Source of the DNA: Gigaspora margarita
Taxonomy: Eukaryota; Glomeromycota; Glomeromycetes; Diversisporales; Gigasporaceae
Assembly: GCA_009809945.1 (NCBI GenBank)
Contig: WTPW01000557.1
Coordinates: forward strand, 264,816-328,815
DNA length: 64,000 nucleotides
Direction: 5' to 3'
Part shown: positions 35,691 to 48,162 of the stretch, one piece after another
How positions within the stretch are numbered: the first letter of the stretch is position 1
Layout: each line of letters opens with the position of its first letter
Program-made: the position numbers and the translations under genes
The notes under the pieces: model-generated
What the model saw: the letters and a program-made list of their open reading frames with translations, nothing else
What the model was told of the DNA's origin: nothing
Databases searched by the model: none

Positions 35691-38600
35691 ATAATTATAC
35701 ACAAAAAAAATATATTAAAAATATTTAAACCACCAGAAAACTACCAAAAAAATATTTATAACTATACTCATAATGCTATTAACATATCAATATATATCTT
35801 ATCAAATATATCATAGCCTCTATAAATACATATACTAATACCATTTTTAAAATACATCTAAAAATTTCATTATTATATATCAAACATATTTAAATTGATT
35901 AAAACATATATAATAGTTCTACAAACAAATAAAAATTAAATAATTAAACAAATAAATGCCACAATAATACTATAATAACAATTAATAACAATATAAATAT
36001 AATTCTATTTATTAAATATAAAAAACCCAATACACACACTCAAAAATATCTTGTTACCATATATAGACCTTTTCTTATTACTATTTATAGTTATCCTGAT
36101 TACTATATTTGTCCTTCTATAGATATGTTTTATTGCCATACCTGAATTCTATAAAGTTGAATTGGTTCAATGCAAGAACAATATTAAGCATTGTTAAACA
36201 ATCTCTTATATTATCATGTATCTGCTAGCCTGATGAAGAATCAGAAAGCAGATTTAAAGAATAATGCTTTAGGTATAATATTTTAATTTGGGTAGTAATA
36301 TGAAGAGAAGTTTATTGGTATTGAAGGAATTAAAGAATAGTAATATTGGAAGGAAGTTGATCCAACAATTGATTAGTTTAATTAATTATGTGTATTGAAT
36401 ATGTATGTAAGTCTGGTATATTCACTTTTTATGTATCTTCAATGATATTATTAAAGAGATCATAAGTAAATTAGATTTTATCTTAATGATTCCTCCTTTA
36501 TAAAAAGACTCCTTAGTAAATGCTTGTTATATTGTATATCATGACTTTATTTTATTAAATTATACTTTTTTACTCCTTGTTATCTACAAACTTGGCTTTA
36601 TGTATTTCTTTTCTTGTTTACTATTACTGATCTAAATCTGGCTCTCCCAATTTGACACTTTTCCAATTCATAACAATAGCAGCCAATTTGTTATCAATCT
36701 TGTGTAGCCTTTCTTTTTTTGAGAAAATGCTAGAGTTGTCATAGGTATAGTAAAGTAGTATAGTATGAAAATGCAAATTAGGCAGACATATAGAAATCAA
36801 GATAGTATATACAATTTGTAAAAAAAAGCTTCATCAAGCCCATGTTACTTTTACTAATTACTCCATAAAAAAAGGACAATACTTGAACACATCCTAAGGG
36901 CAAGGCCATTTATCAGCTAATATTTTTTTATTAAGAACCTATCCCACCCTCCTCTATGTGATTTTATTTTAATTGGCTAAAACTATGTACCTGATAATTC
37001 TCTGACCCCATCTTCTAAAATATCAGCTAATAAATAGTCCTCCTCTAACTCTAACCATTATAAATGGTTACTTATAAAAATTGAATTTTACAAATAGGTC
37101 CTTTTTAATATTCCCTCATGTGTTATTGGGATGTTTCTTATTATAGTTAGACCTGATCACAGGTATTTAAAATAGAACAATACTGTACAATAATAAATAT
37201 GTGACTTAATGATTTATCACAAATGTATTATTTTTTAATAATGTTACATTTGTTATATCAAATCAGATTTGATTCTTTGTGACATGCTTGGTCATCTGAA
37301 TTTAAGTTTCTTTTGCAAATTGTTTTACAAAATATTAGAATACAGCATTGTTTACAATTATTGGTTAAAAAATTGAACTTGCAAAATGAAGGGTTTCAAT
37401 CCATTTGTGGCAAAACCAACTATTATTAATAAATTTCTTCGTTGCCATTGACTAACTTTCTAGATAAGGCTTTAACAACATCTGTTACATAAATAAAATT
37501 TTTTCTTTAGGTCTAATGATTTTTTGAATTGGACAATATTCCATCAAAAGTTATAAAGTGTATAAGAAGCTTCACAAGCACAATTAGTATTACAAATAAA
37601 ATATAAATTATTGTAAAGATTAAAACAAATTTGTCTTGAGCAAGTAGCTATAATCCCAATAATCATGAATGCAAATAGTAGTGTAGCTAAAATATAAGAC
37701 TAGAATATATGCATAAATAACTTTGCAATATACTGCTATTTAAATAGCTTTGATTAAAAATTGAATATGTGCAAGTGGATTCAGAATTGATTTAAAATTC
37801 TTAATGATCTGAATTTTAAATTTTATTTCAACCTAAATATATTTGGAATTAATTTTATATTGATTCTAAATCTAGCAAGATTCTTTTCCAACATTATATT
37901 ATTTATCAATTTCTACTTTTTAGTAAAATTATTTTGTTATGAGATTTAAAAAACTTCAAGCAATAGAATAAATTGTTGGAACTTTTTTTAAAAGCTTATT
38001 TGTAGTACAAATTTATATACTGTTATTATACCTTCTCAACTATCTTTTGTAAGATATATCTGTTAACTTTTGGTACACTTTGTTAAAACTGTTCTAGACA
38101 ATTTTTTTTTAAATTATTTTTAATTTGTTTAATTAAATGGTCTTACCACTATGTTATATGAATAATCTTATATTTAAACTTTGAAAAAAGCTTGAATTCT
38201 TTGTTATATTCAATTATCTATTTGAATGATTCATGAACTAGAAAACTGTATCTTTATAATCCTACAGTTATTAAGAAAAAGGTATTTTTTTATGAAAAAT
38301 TTATTTTGTAAGTTTGAAAAATAATTATTTTATATTATAAAGTTACATTATTACCTTAATTGTATTAACAATCAATTCGAGTTACTTTTCAAATAGCTGA
38401 GATTGAAAAATCTTATTTGTTAATTTTCATACTTATTAACATAAGTCTAGTGCTTGAATTTGTTCAAAAAATCTGTCAAATTGTCTGTTAGATATCTTTT
38501 AATATCAGATAATGGATATATAAGTTAGATATCTATTTAACTAATTAATACTTTGATTAACTTTAACAAAGTGTTATACTGTATTAGTAGTGACATATAA

Positions 38601-38976
38601 AAAAATGATATATGCAATATATAAACTTTTATTTTGATTATAGAAGTTTTCTTATATATCTTATTCATAATCTATATATATATCCTTAAATGTAGAATTT
38701 ATTTTCACATCTTATCATAATAATGTAGAATTTTTTTACAACTTTTCATAATAATAAATAACAAAGATTATTTACAATTAGTAAACCTCAAATAATACTT
38801 TTATGAGTTGCTTGAAAAAAATAAAATTGTTGCTACACATTTGAATAAAGGATATTCAAATAAAAAAGAAAAATTATTCAAGAAAAAAAGTTGGATATAG
38901 GACTATTTTATAATTTTATCTTTTATCTATACAATGTGTTTGTCATAAGAAGAGTTATTATATTTAAGGATGAGTC
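35691..38976. other. 3.3 kb of AT-rich DNA, no gene recognised
   Basis: No open frame with a recognisable domain, no tandem array and no clear terminal repeats were found by eye. It probably holds old, unrecognisable element debris. Confidence 0.4.
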
Positions 38977-39190
38977 TATTTGTAACAGTCTGTTACACAC
39001 TTATTTGTAACAGCCTTTATTTCTAACTCAAAATATTACTAAGAAAACACCTATTGCACTTCTAACAAAAAATGATTCTCTTGCAATTCTGTATTAATCT
39101 TGATTCTAACTTTAATTTAACTTTATTTTAACATTAATATGGTCTTATAGGCGTTACAAATAAGCATGTAATAGGCTGTTACAAATAAGT
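38977..39190. mobile_element. MITE of the ATTTGTAACAGYCTGTTA family, copy 2
   Basis: Same inverted ends and same core (AATGATTCTCTTGCAATTC) as 17660-17862, differing by scattered substitutions. Confidence 0.75.
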
Positions 39191-39260
39191 TTTTTTCTAT
39201 ATTTAATATTGATCATATCTGATATCTTGATTAATTCAATAGATTTAGTTGGTTAATTTA

Positions 39261-40944
39261 AGAGTAGGGTAAATGTAGATCATTTTCATATAGGATTGTC
39301 ATGCAAAAAAAATTTTACCTATGTTTCACAAATATGCCACTAATAAAACTTTTTAAATAACAATTAATTTTAGCCAAAATTTTGTGGTACATAGATTAAG
39401 CCCTTTTATTTATGGTAGTAAAACTTTAAGCCCCTATACCATTTTAAAAAAACCTACATGTATATATCATAAAATTTGCCTAGGTTAATTGAAATTTGCC
39501 TAGGTAGTACAAAAATTTTTTTATTCAATTAACATTCTAGAATAAATGATTATCCAATCAAAATTAGAGATAGCAAATATTTTAAAACATGATCGTAATT
39601 TATAATTTTATAATATCCATTATCAGATATAGTACTTGCTACTGTACATGTCTTTTACTAATGTATATGTTATGTGGTGCTTTAAGTAAAAATGCTCTAC
39701 GCTTCTAAAACCCTTTCTAAAGCTTAACTCTAACCCTAAATACTAACTATAGATAAAAAATTTGTGGTAAAATTTTATATACAAAACTTATAAAAATTGA
39801 GAAAATTCTATATAAATACTGTATAATAGGTACAAAACCACCATAGGTTCATTTTATAATAAATATAGTATGTAGTATATAGCTTTAATAAATTAAAGTG
39901 ATTAAATATTTTTTTTTTATTTATAATAAATTCAATATTATATGACATCGTCTTTTTTTAAAAAAAAAGTTTATATATCAGTTCATACTGTATTTATTTT
40001 GTATTTATTTTATATTTATTTATATAATACTATAATCAATACTAATTTAAACGCTAACCTACTTTGTTATTTAACACCAACCTAACTCTAACCTCTGCAC
40101 AACTATCTAAACATAACCCTAACTTTAACACTAATCCCACGGACCCTAACCATCTAATTCTATTCTAACCTTACTCTAAACTTATCCATTACTCTAATTT
40201 AAACTAACTGCTTGTCTTAATTTGTTGCTTTATACACTATCAACAATAGCAAAGAAAGACAACTGATATGCCAAAGAAATCAACAATATAACAATAATAT
40301 TGAAATACTAGTACAGAAACTAGTCAACACGAACTAGTAATGCAATATGACAGTGTACTAGTGAACTGCAACATGGCATGTCGATACATTACAACTCATA
40401 CTAACGAATGCAACACAGTATAGCAAAGCAACCAGAAAGTGACAAAGTATAAACATAGTAAAGTAATAAAAAGAGGCACCAAGAAACAATGATGGTGATA
40501 CTAAATATAAAAAAAAGAAAAAATGCTATTAGTAAAAAAAAAAATAAAATAAATAAAAGTAAAAAAAAAAATAAATGTAAAAAAAAATGAGTATGTATAC
40601 TTGTCAATATTGATATATAGATGTTGATCCATGTAACTAGTGATTTTCCTGGTTATTTCAAAAAAAATAAAATAAAATAAAATAGAAAACAATACAAAAA
40701 AGCATAATTCTTTTTACTTGCCTTTCAAGTAATTTAAATCAGACAAAAGTAAATTGTCTCTAGCTACTATAGCTGTAACTGCAGAACTGTATAGTAGCAG
40801 CTAGTCATATGTACCATACATACTACGTACATATATCATGAAAGATTCTAAATATGTTCAATTTCTATTTGTATAATTGCATATTATACAAAAAAAATTG
40901 GCAACCAATTTTATATGAAAAATAATCTACATTCACCCTACTCT
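39261..40944. mobile_element. 1.68-kb element with about 45-bp inverted ends and TA flanks
   Basis: The left end AGAGTAGGGTAAATGTAGAT pairs with the inverse of the right end AGAGTAGGGTGAATGTAGAT. Similarity extends through a CATATA block to about 45 bp. TA lies on each side (39259-39260 and 40945-40946), as expected of a Tc1/mariner-type element. The interior has several CCCTAACC-like stretches (39725, 40080-40200) and low-complexity A-runs that create spurious frames at 40401-40692. No transposase. Confidence 0.7.
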
Positions 40945-41021
40945 TAAGATGGATATCTGAGTTTTGATAACTATCTGGAGCAAATAAACAAATAGATAGT
41001 TGAATATCTGCTAAATAAGTA

Positions 41022-42086
41022 CTGTATTCCTCCAAAAATAAGCACCTTCTTTTTACTATGGGTGCTTATTTTTGGGTACTTTACAAATAATTAAAAAATT
41101 TGCTTACAAAAAACAAACCTTGTTTGATTCAACATTATTATTATAGTATGGGCCAACTAAAAAATAAAGTCAATGATATGTGGCAATTATTATCCCTTAA
41201 TTTGTTATGCAGGCAAATTTGCCTGCATAAATTTTAAAATTTTAAATTTTTTAAATAGAACTTTAAATATTAACTTTAGCTATATACTTTCTAAGTAAAA
41301 AATATAATATTAGTTCTATTTTATCAACTTTTTATAAAAATTTTTTAAAATTATTAAAAAACTTTGGTGTAATAAAAGTTTAAGTTTTTGTTTTGGAACT
41401 TTTACTATAGAATTTTTTCTTTAGGTTTTCTTAAATTTTATATGTCTCCGTCTATAAAAAAATTTTTACTTCTAATACAAGACTTAATTTTTACAAGTAA
41501 ATTACTTAAAGTGCAATAATAAAAGTTGTAATTCTTTATATAAACTACAATATTGTTTTAGGAACTATATTTTTAAAACTAATATTTAAAGAATTTGCCA
41601 AGATATTGTAAATTATTTTTTTGGTTAAAAATTTCTTTAAAATTCAAGATTTTTAGCTTATAAACAACATAAACTTTTTGTCTTATAATATAAAATTAAA
41701 TAATTCAAAAATATAATCCTTGTTTTCAAATATTATTATACCAAATTTTATTTAATAGTTTAAATGATTAAAAAAGTAGATCAGATATATTAAAAATTAT
41801 ATAATGCTTAAATTTATGATTTGTATTCTTTATAAATTTGTAATTTGCTTTGATCTTTATACAACTATAATACCGGTTCATTAAAAGGATACAGTAATAC
41901 TACCAGTAAATAAAATTGTCATCCACAGTTATAATTTTGCTAACAAAACTGAAAATCCAAAAAAAAGTGTTATTGTAGTTAATTCAAGTGTATGCTTATA
42001 AAAAGCTAGGAAGTGCTTATTTTTGGGTATTATATAATTTTGGAGGTGCTTATATTCAGAAGGTGCTTATTTTCAGAAGAATACGG
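41022..42086. mobile_element. Mariner-like element of the AAAATAAGCACC family, 1.07 kb
   Basis: The ends CTGTATTCCTCCAAAAATAAGC and, inverted, CCGTATTCTTCTGAAAATAAGC are flanked by TA (41020-41021 and 42087-42088). Each end carries a second inverted AAGCACC motif. The interior (about 41205-41770) is homologous, in inverse orientation, to 46010-46590. Confidence 0.7.
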
Positions 42087-42088
42087 TA

Positions 42089-43500
42089 TATAAATTTAAA
42101 ATATATAAGCTATTAATATAATAATCAATGTAACTTGATCATTACTACAAATAAAGCTTATGATATAACTATTTTGAAAAAAAAAGCTATCAAAAATTTT
42201 ATACCTCTTTATTCAAAGCCTATACCTTTTTACTATCAAATATTAAGTTATTTAAACTACATATAATTTAACAAAAGATAAAAATAAAATCTATATTGCA
42301 AGCCCGCTTAATAAATTGGTTTTTGTATAGCAAAATTTATTGATTAATAACATTTTTTAATTATGATTAACTAAATAGAATAGTGCATAATAAGTCATAC
42401 ATAATATTTAAAATTTACTACTCTTTTTAAAGTACTATACAAAGTTAGAGCAAGTAATGCCTTTATATTTAGAATTTCTATAGATAATATAACTTTACCA
42501 ATCTAATTATAATGCTACCATCATGACCTTACAATCCACCAGTTTACTTTCTAAGCTTTAACATCTTTGTAATTCATTTCTTAATATGTAGGCATAGGCT
42601 TAAGAAACAAACTACTAAGTAATAGATATACTTCTCTATATTTATCTCTATTTACCAATTTGTCATGTCAATTAGATCTTTATCTTTTATTTTAATTTTA
42701 TTTCTTTCTTAATTTCAAATTTTCAGTAAAAATTGTCTAATCCATCAAGCATTGCAACTAGTAAATATTATATCTGCAGTATTTTAATAAAATTAAATTA
42801 TAGGATAACAAATGTAGCTAATATTTATTACAATATTTCTTTAATATTTTACTATTGGATTCTTAGTTCAAAAATTTAGTAATATTGCACCAATTCTCTA
42901 AATAATTAAAAAACCAAATAGAAATATTTATCTTGGTCATTTGATTTATAGAAAAAAAAACAAAACAAAAAAGTATAACTATATTTCTATTTTTAATTAG
43001 TTTTGTATTTACTTTGAATTTAATATATCCAACTTTTGAACCAAAAAAGCTAGCATTTTAAATTTCAAATTTATTAATTTTATGTTTTTTTATCTGCAGT
43101 AAGGAGTTGTACTAAAAAAAGTAAATATTTATTAACAATTAATTACTATATTTAGATAATAATAGCAAATTAAGTAGTATATAAGAATTTGCAAATTTGA
43201 TTACTAAAGTGGGATAGATATTAGAACTCAATGTTAGCATTAATTACAAAGTATAATATTAAATAAAAATAATAAGCACATGAACATAACATATAACTTA
43301 CTTTATAGAGAATTTCAAGTTTCTATATTTATTAAAAAGTGTTTTCAGATTATTTAATATACAATGAAATATTTCTTTATCTAATTGTTAAAATTCTAAT
43401 TACAATGTAAAATCTCTTTGGATTATTGGCTAGTAAATTTATAAAAATTTTTTGTAAATCTTTCTTGGTATACAAGAAAAATATATAAGTATGCACATAT
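42089..43500. other. AT-rich, no gene recognised
   Basis: No domains, repeats or terminal structures recognised. Confidence 0.35.
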
Positions 43501-43748
43501 GGGCAGTCAAAAGTAGAAACCACCCTAATTTGTTTTTAAGTAAATATTTTCAGACTTCAAATTAAAATATCTCAACAACTATTAAACCAAACTTGATAAA
43601 ATTTTTTATTTTAATTCTATATAGTTATAGAATTAAAATAAAAAAATTTATTAGGTTTGGTTTAATAGTTGTCAAGATAATTTAATTAAAATGTTTAAAA
43701 AAACTTACTAAAAACAAATTGGATGGTTTTTACTTTTGACCTTCCATA
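43501..43748. mobile_element. Foldback element of about 250 bp
   Basis: The outer arms (GTCAAAAGTAGAAACCACCC and, inverted, GTCAAAAGTAAAAACCATCC) and the inner arms (ATCTCAACAACTATTAAACC) pair across a centre near 43623. The inner arm is the same sequence type as the 197-bp units at 48-50 kb, so this looks like a single-copy relative. Confidence 0.75.
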
Positions 43749-43794
43749 TATACATATATATAGTACATATAAACAAAGTATAATTTAAAAAACA

Positions 43795-44210
43795 AATTTT
43801 TGAAATAGGGTTGAAGGCATGGGGTTGGAGGCATGCCCTATAGGGCATGCCCCTGGGGTATGCCTAGGTGCATGCACAGGTTGAAATCAATATATTCTAC
43901 ACATATCCTATATATATCTGGTACTCTGATATGTAGGTTATATATAGAATATATGTAGGATATATGTCTGATAATAAATATTAGGTACTAGATAGGTAAC
44001 AGACAGGTGTCTAATAGATATCAACAAAAATCAGTTATATATCTTATACAAATCAGATACATATCAGGTAACTATCAAGTACTCAATATGTATAGAGATG
44101 ATGCAGAATATTGGACACATATTATACACATATACTATATATATCATATATATATCATATATATATCATATATATATCCTACATTTATAAATTATTTATA
44201 TAAAATAAAT
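43795..44210. repeat. GC-rich palindrome and TATATCTGGTACC-type repeats
   Basis: A perfect palindrome GGCATGCCCTATAGGGCATGCC lies at 43830-43851. From about 43885 to 44185, short degenerate units such as TATATCTGGTACTC, GTAGGATATATGTC and TATATATCATA are repeated. The same unit family recurs at 47255-47420 and 59755-59850. Open frames here are low-complexity. Confidence 0.5.
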
Positions 44211-44215
44211 AAAAC

Positions 44216-44912
44216 TGCTTTGAACCCATATTTGGTACTAAGTAAACTAACAAGCTCAATTAAGGCAATATTGTTCTCCAGATATAGGCAGTTCTAAAAG
44301 TAGTGAGATTATAAAAAATGATCCAATAGATCTCTTTCAATGGCCTTTCAAAGTTTTATAACAATTGTTTAAATCATATAATTTATATAAAAATCATTGT
44401 AAAGCTTTGAAAGGCCATAGAAAGAGATCTCTGTACTGTTTTTGTAATCTTACCATCTTTAGAACCGCTTTGGCCTAAGAACAATATTTAAGTAATCAGC
44501 CTAGTCAATTTACTTGTAGCAATATGGGTTTAGAGCACATTTTTATTTATTTTTATATTTTTAAAAATAAATAAAAAAGTTCTCCAAACCTATATTTGCT
44601 ACAAGTTAATCAACTAGGCTGATTAATTAAATATTGTTTTCTAGGCCAAGACAGTTCTAAAGATAGTAAAATTATGAAAAATGGCCCAATAGTTCTCTTT
44701 ATATGGGCTCTTAAAGTTTTACAACAATTTTAAATAATTTTCTAAATCATATAATTTTATACAAACAATCATTATAAAACTTTGAGAGACCATAAAAAGA
44801 TATCTACTAGGCCATTTTTTACTTTTAGAACTGCCTAGATCCAGAAAACAATATTGTTTTAATTGGTCTAGTTGATTTACTTATAGTAAACATGGGTTCA
44901 GAACACTTTTTT
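44216..44912. repeat. Two adjacent palindromes forming a double foldback
   Basis: One arm of about 150 bp (starting near TGAACCCATATTTGGTACTA) appears four times in alternating orientation: about 44216-44360, 44390-44537, 44578-44745 and 44765-44912. Landmarks are a CAATATTGTTCTCCAG-type block, CAGTTCTAAAAGTAGT and AGATCTCTTTCAATGGCC. Each pair can fold into a long hairpin. Confidence 0.75.
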
Positions 44913-45465
44913 AATTTTTTTTAATTTTTTTTGTTTTTATTTTAAAAAACTTCTAATAACTAAAAATTTTGTTTATAAAATAGGTCCTTGCATTTTAATA
45001 AAAGTATTTTTTTGTAAAATTTTGTATATAACAGTTAGGGCATATTCCCAATTTGGTCATTAATAATCTGCACCTTATTTAAAAATAATTAGCAGTTAGA
45101 AGATTCTAGAGTCTTATTTTAACTAAATTAAAACAAAATATGATAAAAATAATTTAAAAAAAAGAAAAATAAATAAATAATAAAAGGACATTGATAAATT
45201 GCACTACTGGTATTTAACACCAGTATGCTATATAATACAAAAATTGTCAAAATAAAAATATATATAAAAAATAATAAAATAATAAAAAAAATACAAAAAA
45301 TTTTATAATTTTTTATTTATTATTGTTATATCTCACTACTGTGTTAATAATCCCAAACCAAATTACTATGCTACAAATCCTAAATCTAACTACTATACTT
45401 ATCTAAATATATCATACTATAATTTCAGAATCTTATTGCTATACTACTAATCTACTATAGTGCTA
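44913..45465. other. AT-rich, no gene recognised
   Basis: No structure recognised beyond the gradual onset of the minisatellite that follows. Confidence 0.35.
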
Positions 45466-45959
45466 CCTGTCCCAAATCCAATTTTACTGTGCTACCTGTT
45501 CTGAATCCAACTCTACTGTGCTACCTGTTCCAATTCAACTCTACTATGCTACTTGTTTAAAATCTAACTTTACTGTGCTATGTTCAAAAAATCCAACTCT
45601 ACTGTGCTATATCCAAAAAATTCAACTCTAACATGCTATCTGTCCCAAATCCAACTCTATTGTACTATATCCAAAAAATCTAACTCTAATTCTACTGTGC
45701 TATATCCAAAAAATCTAACTCTACTATGCTATATTCAAAAAATCCAACTCTATCATGCTATGTTCAAAAAAATCCAAATCTTTAGTGCTACATTCAAAAA
45801 ATCTAACTCTACTGTGCTATGTCCAAAAAATCTAACTCTACCATGCTATGTACAAAAATCTAGTTACTGTGCTATGTCCAAAAAATCTAACTCTGCTATG
45901 CTTTACTTGTTTTGAAGCTAACTCTAACATACTACAAGTTCTGAATTTAACTATACTAT
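45466..45959. repeat. Minisatellite with unit of about 32 bp, left part
   Basis: About 15 variable units of the type TCCAACTCTACTGTGCTATG followed by TCCAAAAAA. The same repeat resumes at 46607-46690 after an inserted element. The plus-strand frame at 45580-45915 is read-through of the repeat. Confidence 0.85.
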
Positions 45960-46606
45960 CCCTTAGATTGTAGTAGGACACAGGCAAATTTGCTTGTGTT
46001 TTTGCACTTTTTTTACTCTAATTTACTTTTTTTAAATATTAAGATAATTAAATAAAACTGTGCACAATTATATTTGAAAATAAGAATTATTTTTTTGCAA
46101 AATTAGTTTTTAGAATTGTAAGAAAAAAATTTTAAGTTATTATAAGCTAAAAATAGATATATTTAAAAAAAAAATTTTTAAAAAATTTTATCACAATTTC
46201 TCTGTAATCTTATTTAGTTTTAGTTTTAAAGCTATAGTTCTTAAAACAATATTGTAGTTTATATAAAGGATAATAACTTTTATTATTGCAACTTTAATGA
46301 TTTATTTTAAAAATCAAGACTTGTATTAGAAGTAAAAGTTTTTTTTATAGACGGGAACATATAAAATTTAAGAAAATCTAAAGAAAAATTTTAATAGTAA
46401 AAATGCTAATACAAAAACTTTAAACTTTGATTATACTAAAGTTTTCTAAATTTTAAAAAATTTTTATAACAAAGTTACTAAAACAAAACTCAAAGAATAT
46501 TTTACTTAGAAAAGGTATAGCTAAAATCAATATTTAAAATTTTATTAAAATTTTATTAAAATTTTTAAAATACGCTAGCAAATTTGCCTGTGTTACAATC
46601 TAAGGA
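45960..46606. mobile_element. Element inserted into the minisatellite
   Basis: The inverted ends CCCTTAGATTGTA and TCCTTAGATTGTA are followed by ACACAGGCAAATTTGC. A 7-bp flanking repeat ATACTAT sits on both sides (ending 45959 and starting 46607). The interior is an inverted homologue of 41205-41770. Length and duplication suggest a hAT- or Mutator-type non-autonomous element. Confidence 0.65.
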
Positions 46607-46690
46607 ATACTATTTCTAAAAAAAATCCAACTCTACTATGCTATGTTTAAAAATCTAATCTACTGTAATATGTTCAGGAAACCTACTGTA
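46607..46690. repeat. Minisatellite of about 32 bp, right part
   Basis: Two to three further units (AATCCAACTCTACTATGCTATG type) identical in kind to 45466-45959. Confidence 0.7.
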
Positions 46691-47448
46691 CAAAAGAGAA
46701 AAAAGCTTTAGTTCTAATGAAAAAAGTTTAATAACCCAAAAAAATCATACCAATAAATAGTGATTCTACAAACAATAGCCCAATAGTAATGACAAAGCTC
46801 ACAAGTTCACTTGTTCTAACTAGCAAATTTTGTGTCAAAAAATCTCAATCTTAAGGTCTAGCTTACTTTTTTTTCTCAAGTTATAATTAGGGATTAATTA
46901 GAATGATCGAAAGTAGATGTTTTACATTATTATTTCAAATATTATTTGGTAACAAGTGTAAATAAAAATCTTGTAAAACTGTTAAGAGAAAATGCTATAA
47001 AAAAATGTGACTAGGCTAATCAAATTTTACCAAATTTTATAGATTATTCTAGATCTTAATCTTAAATGATCTCTAATTTGGAATATGTCCTGACTATATA
47101 AATTAATATCTAAATTTAAATTATAAAATAGCTTTAATATTAGTTTTTAATAATTTAAAATAATAATCAAAATTAGTATGTATTTAACTATTTTGATTAT
47201 TATTTACAAAAATTTGATTGGTTATATTCAATAATTTTCTAAGCTAGTCAGGTAGCAATCAGGTAGCTAATATGTGTAGGATATATATTCGTCATATATT
47301 CTACACATATCTGGTACCCAATATGTATAGGATATATATTATCAGATACCTAATATGTGTAGAATATGTGTACAATAGATGTATAACATATATACTATAT
47401 TTGTACTATATGTGTTCAATATGTGTCCTATATTCTATATCAACTAGT
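46691..47448. other. AT-rich region with dispersed short repeats, no gene
   Basis: From 47255 to 47420 there are TCAGGTAGCAATCAGGTAGC and several TATGTGTAGGATATATA-like units, the same family as at 43885 and 59755. The frame at 47272-47487 is read-through of these repeats. Confidence 0.4.
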
Positions 47449-47993
47449 GCTTGTATTCGAATATACTATATTTATAAATATATTTGAATATATAAAGATT
47501 TATGAATTTTCGAATATAAATTATAGATATTCAAATATTCATGAATATTTATAATATTTATGAATATTTATAATATTTATAAATATTCATAATATTTATA
47601 AATATTTATAATATTTATGAATATTTATAATATTTATGAATATTCATGATATTTATAAATATTTATAAATATTTTGAATATTCATTGTCCAAAGGACACT
47701 ACAGGTAGAGCCATAGTACACCCGATATCTGTGTGTTAGCAAATTCTAACTTCTGATTGGATAGATTAGGAGTAACATAAAAAACAATCAAAACAATAGA
47801 AAACTAATGCTTATTGGCTAGATCAGGTGTAATATATTTGTCCTTCAGACTTTAAATAGTTCCTATTTTCCTATAAATATTTTGAATATTTATAATATTT
47901 AAGAATATTCATAAATATTATGAATATTCATAAATATTTGGAATATTCATAAATATTATAAATATTCAGAAATATTATGAATATATTTATAAA
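47449..47993. repeat. AT satellite of TATTTATGAATATTCATAA type
   Basis: Dense, mutually inverted copies of AATATTTATGAATATTC-like units. They are interrupted at about 47687-47868 by an insertion with related ends (GTCCAAAGGACA and, inverted, GTCTGAAGGACA). The satellite continues at 51691, beyond the MULE, and reappears at 57.6-59.7 kb. Confidence 0.7.
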
Positions 47994-48162
47994 GGGTTCT
48001 TCTAGGCATCTCTAGCTAGAGATATATAACTATATATTTCTGGCCTTTTAGCCAATTAAAATGAAAAAAGTCACGTGATCTCTATTTTTGACGATCAGAA
48101 TAATGCCAGACAGGTTGATTGCCTTTGTGTAACCCAGACCTACAATCTTTCATCTAACGATT

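Noticed and set aside
40401..40692. Phenylalanine-rich minus-strand frames
   Set aside because: They come from A-rich low-complexity sequence inside a MITE-like element.
45580..45915. 111-aa plus-strand frame
   Set aside because: It is read-through of the minisatellite of about 32 bp.
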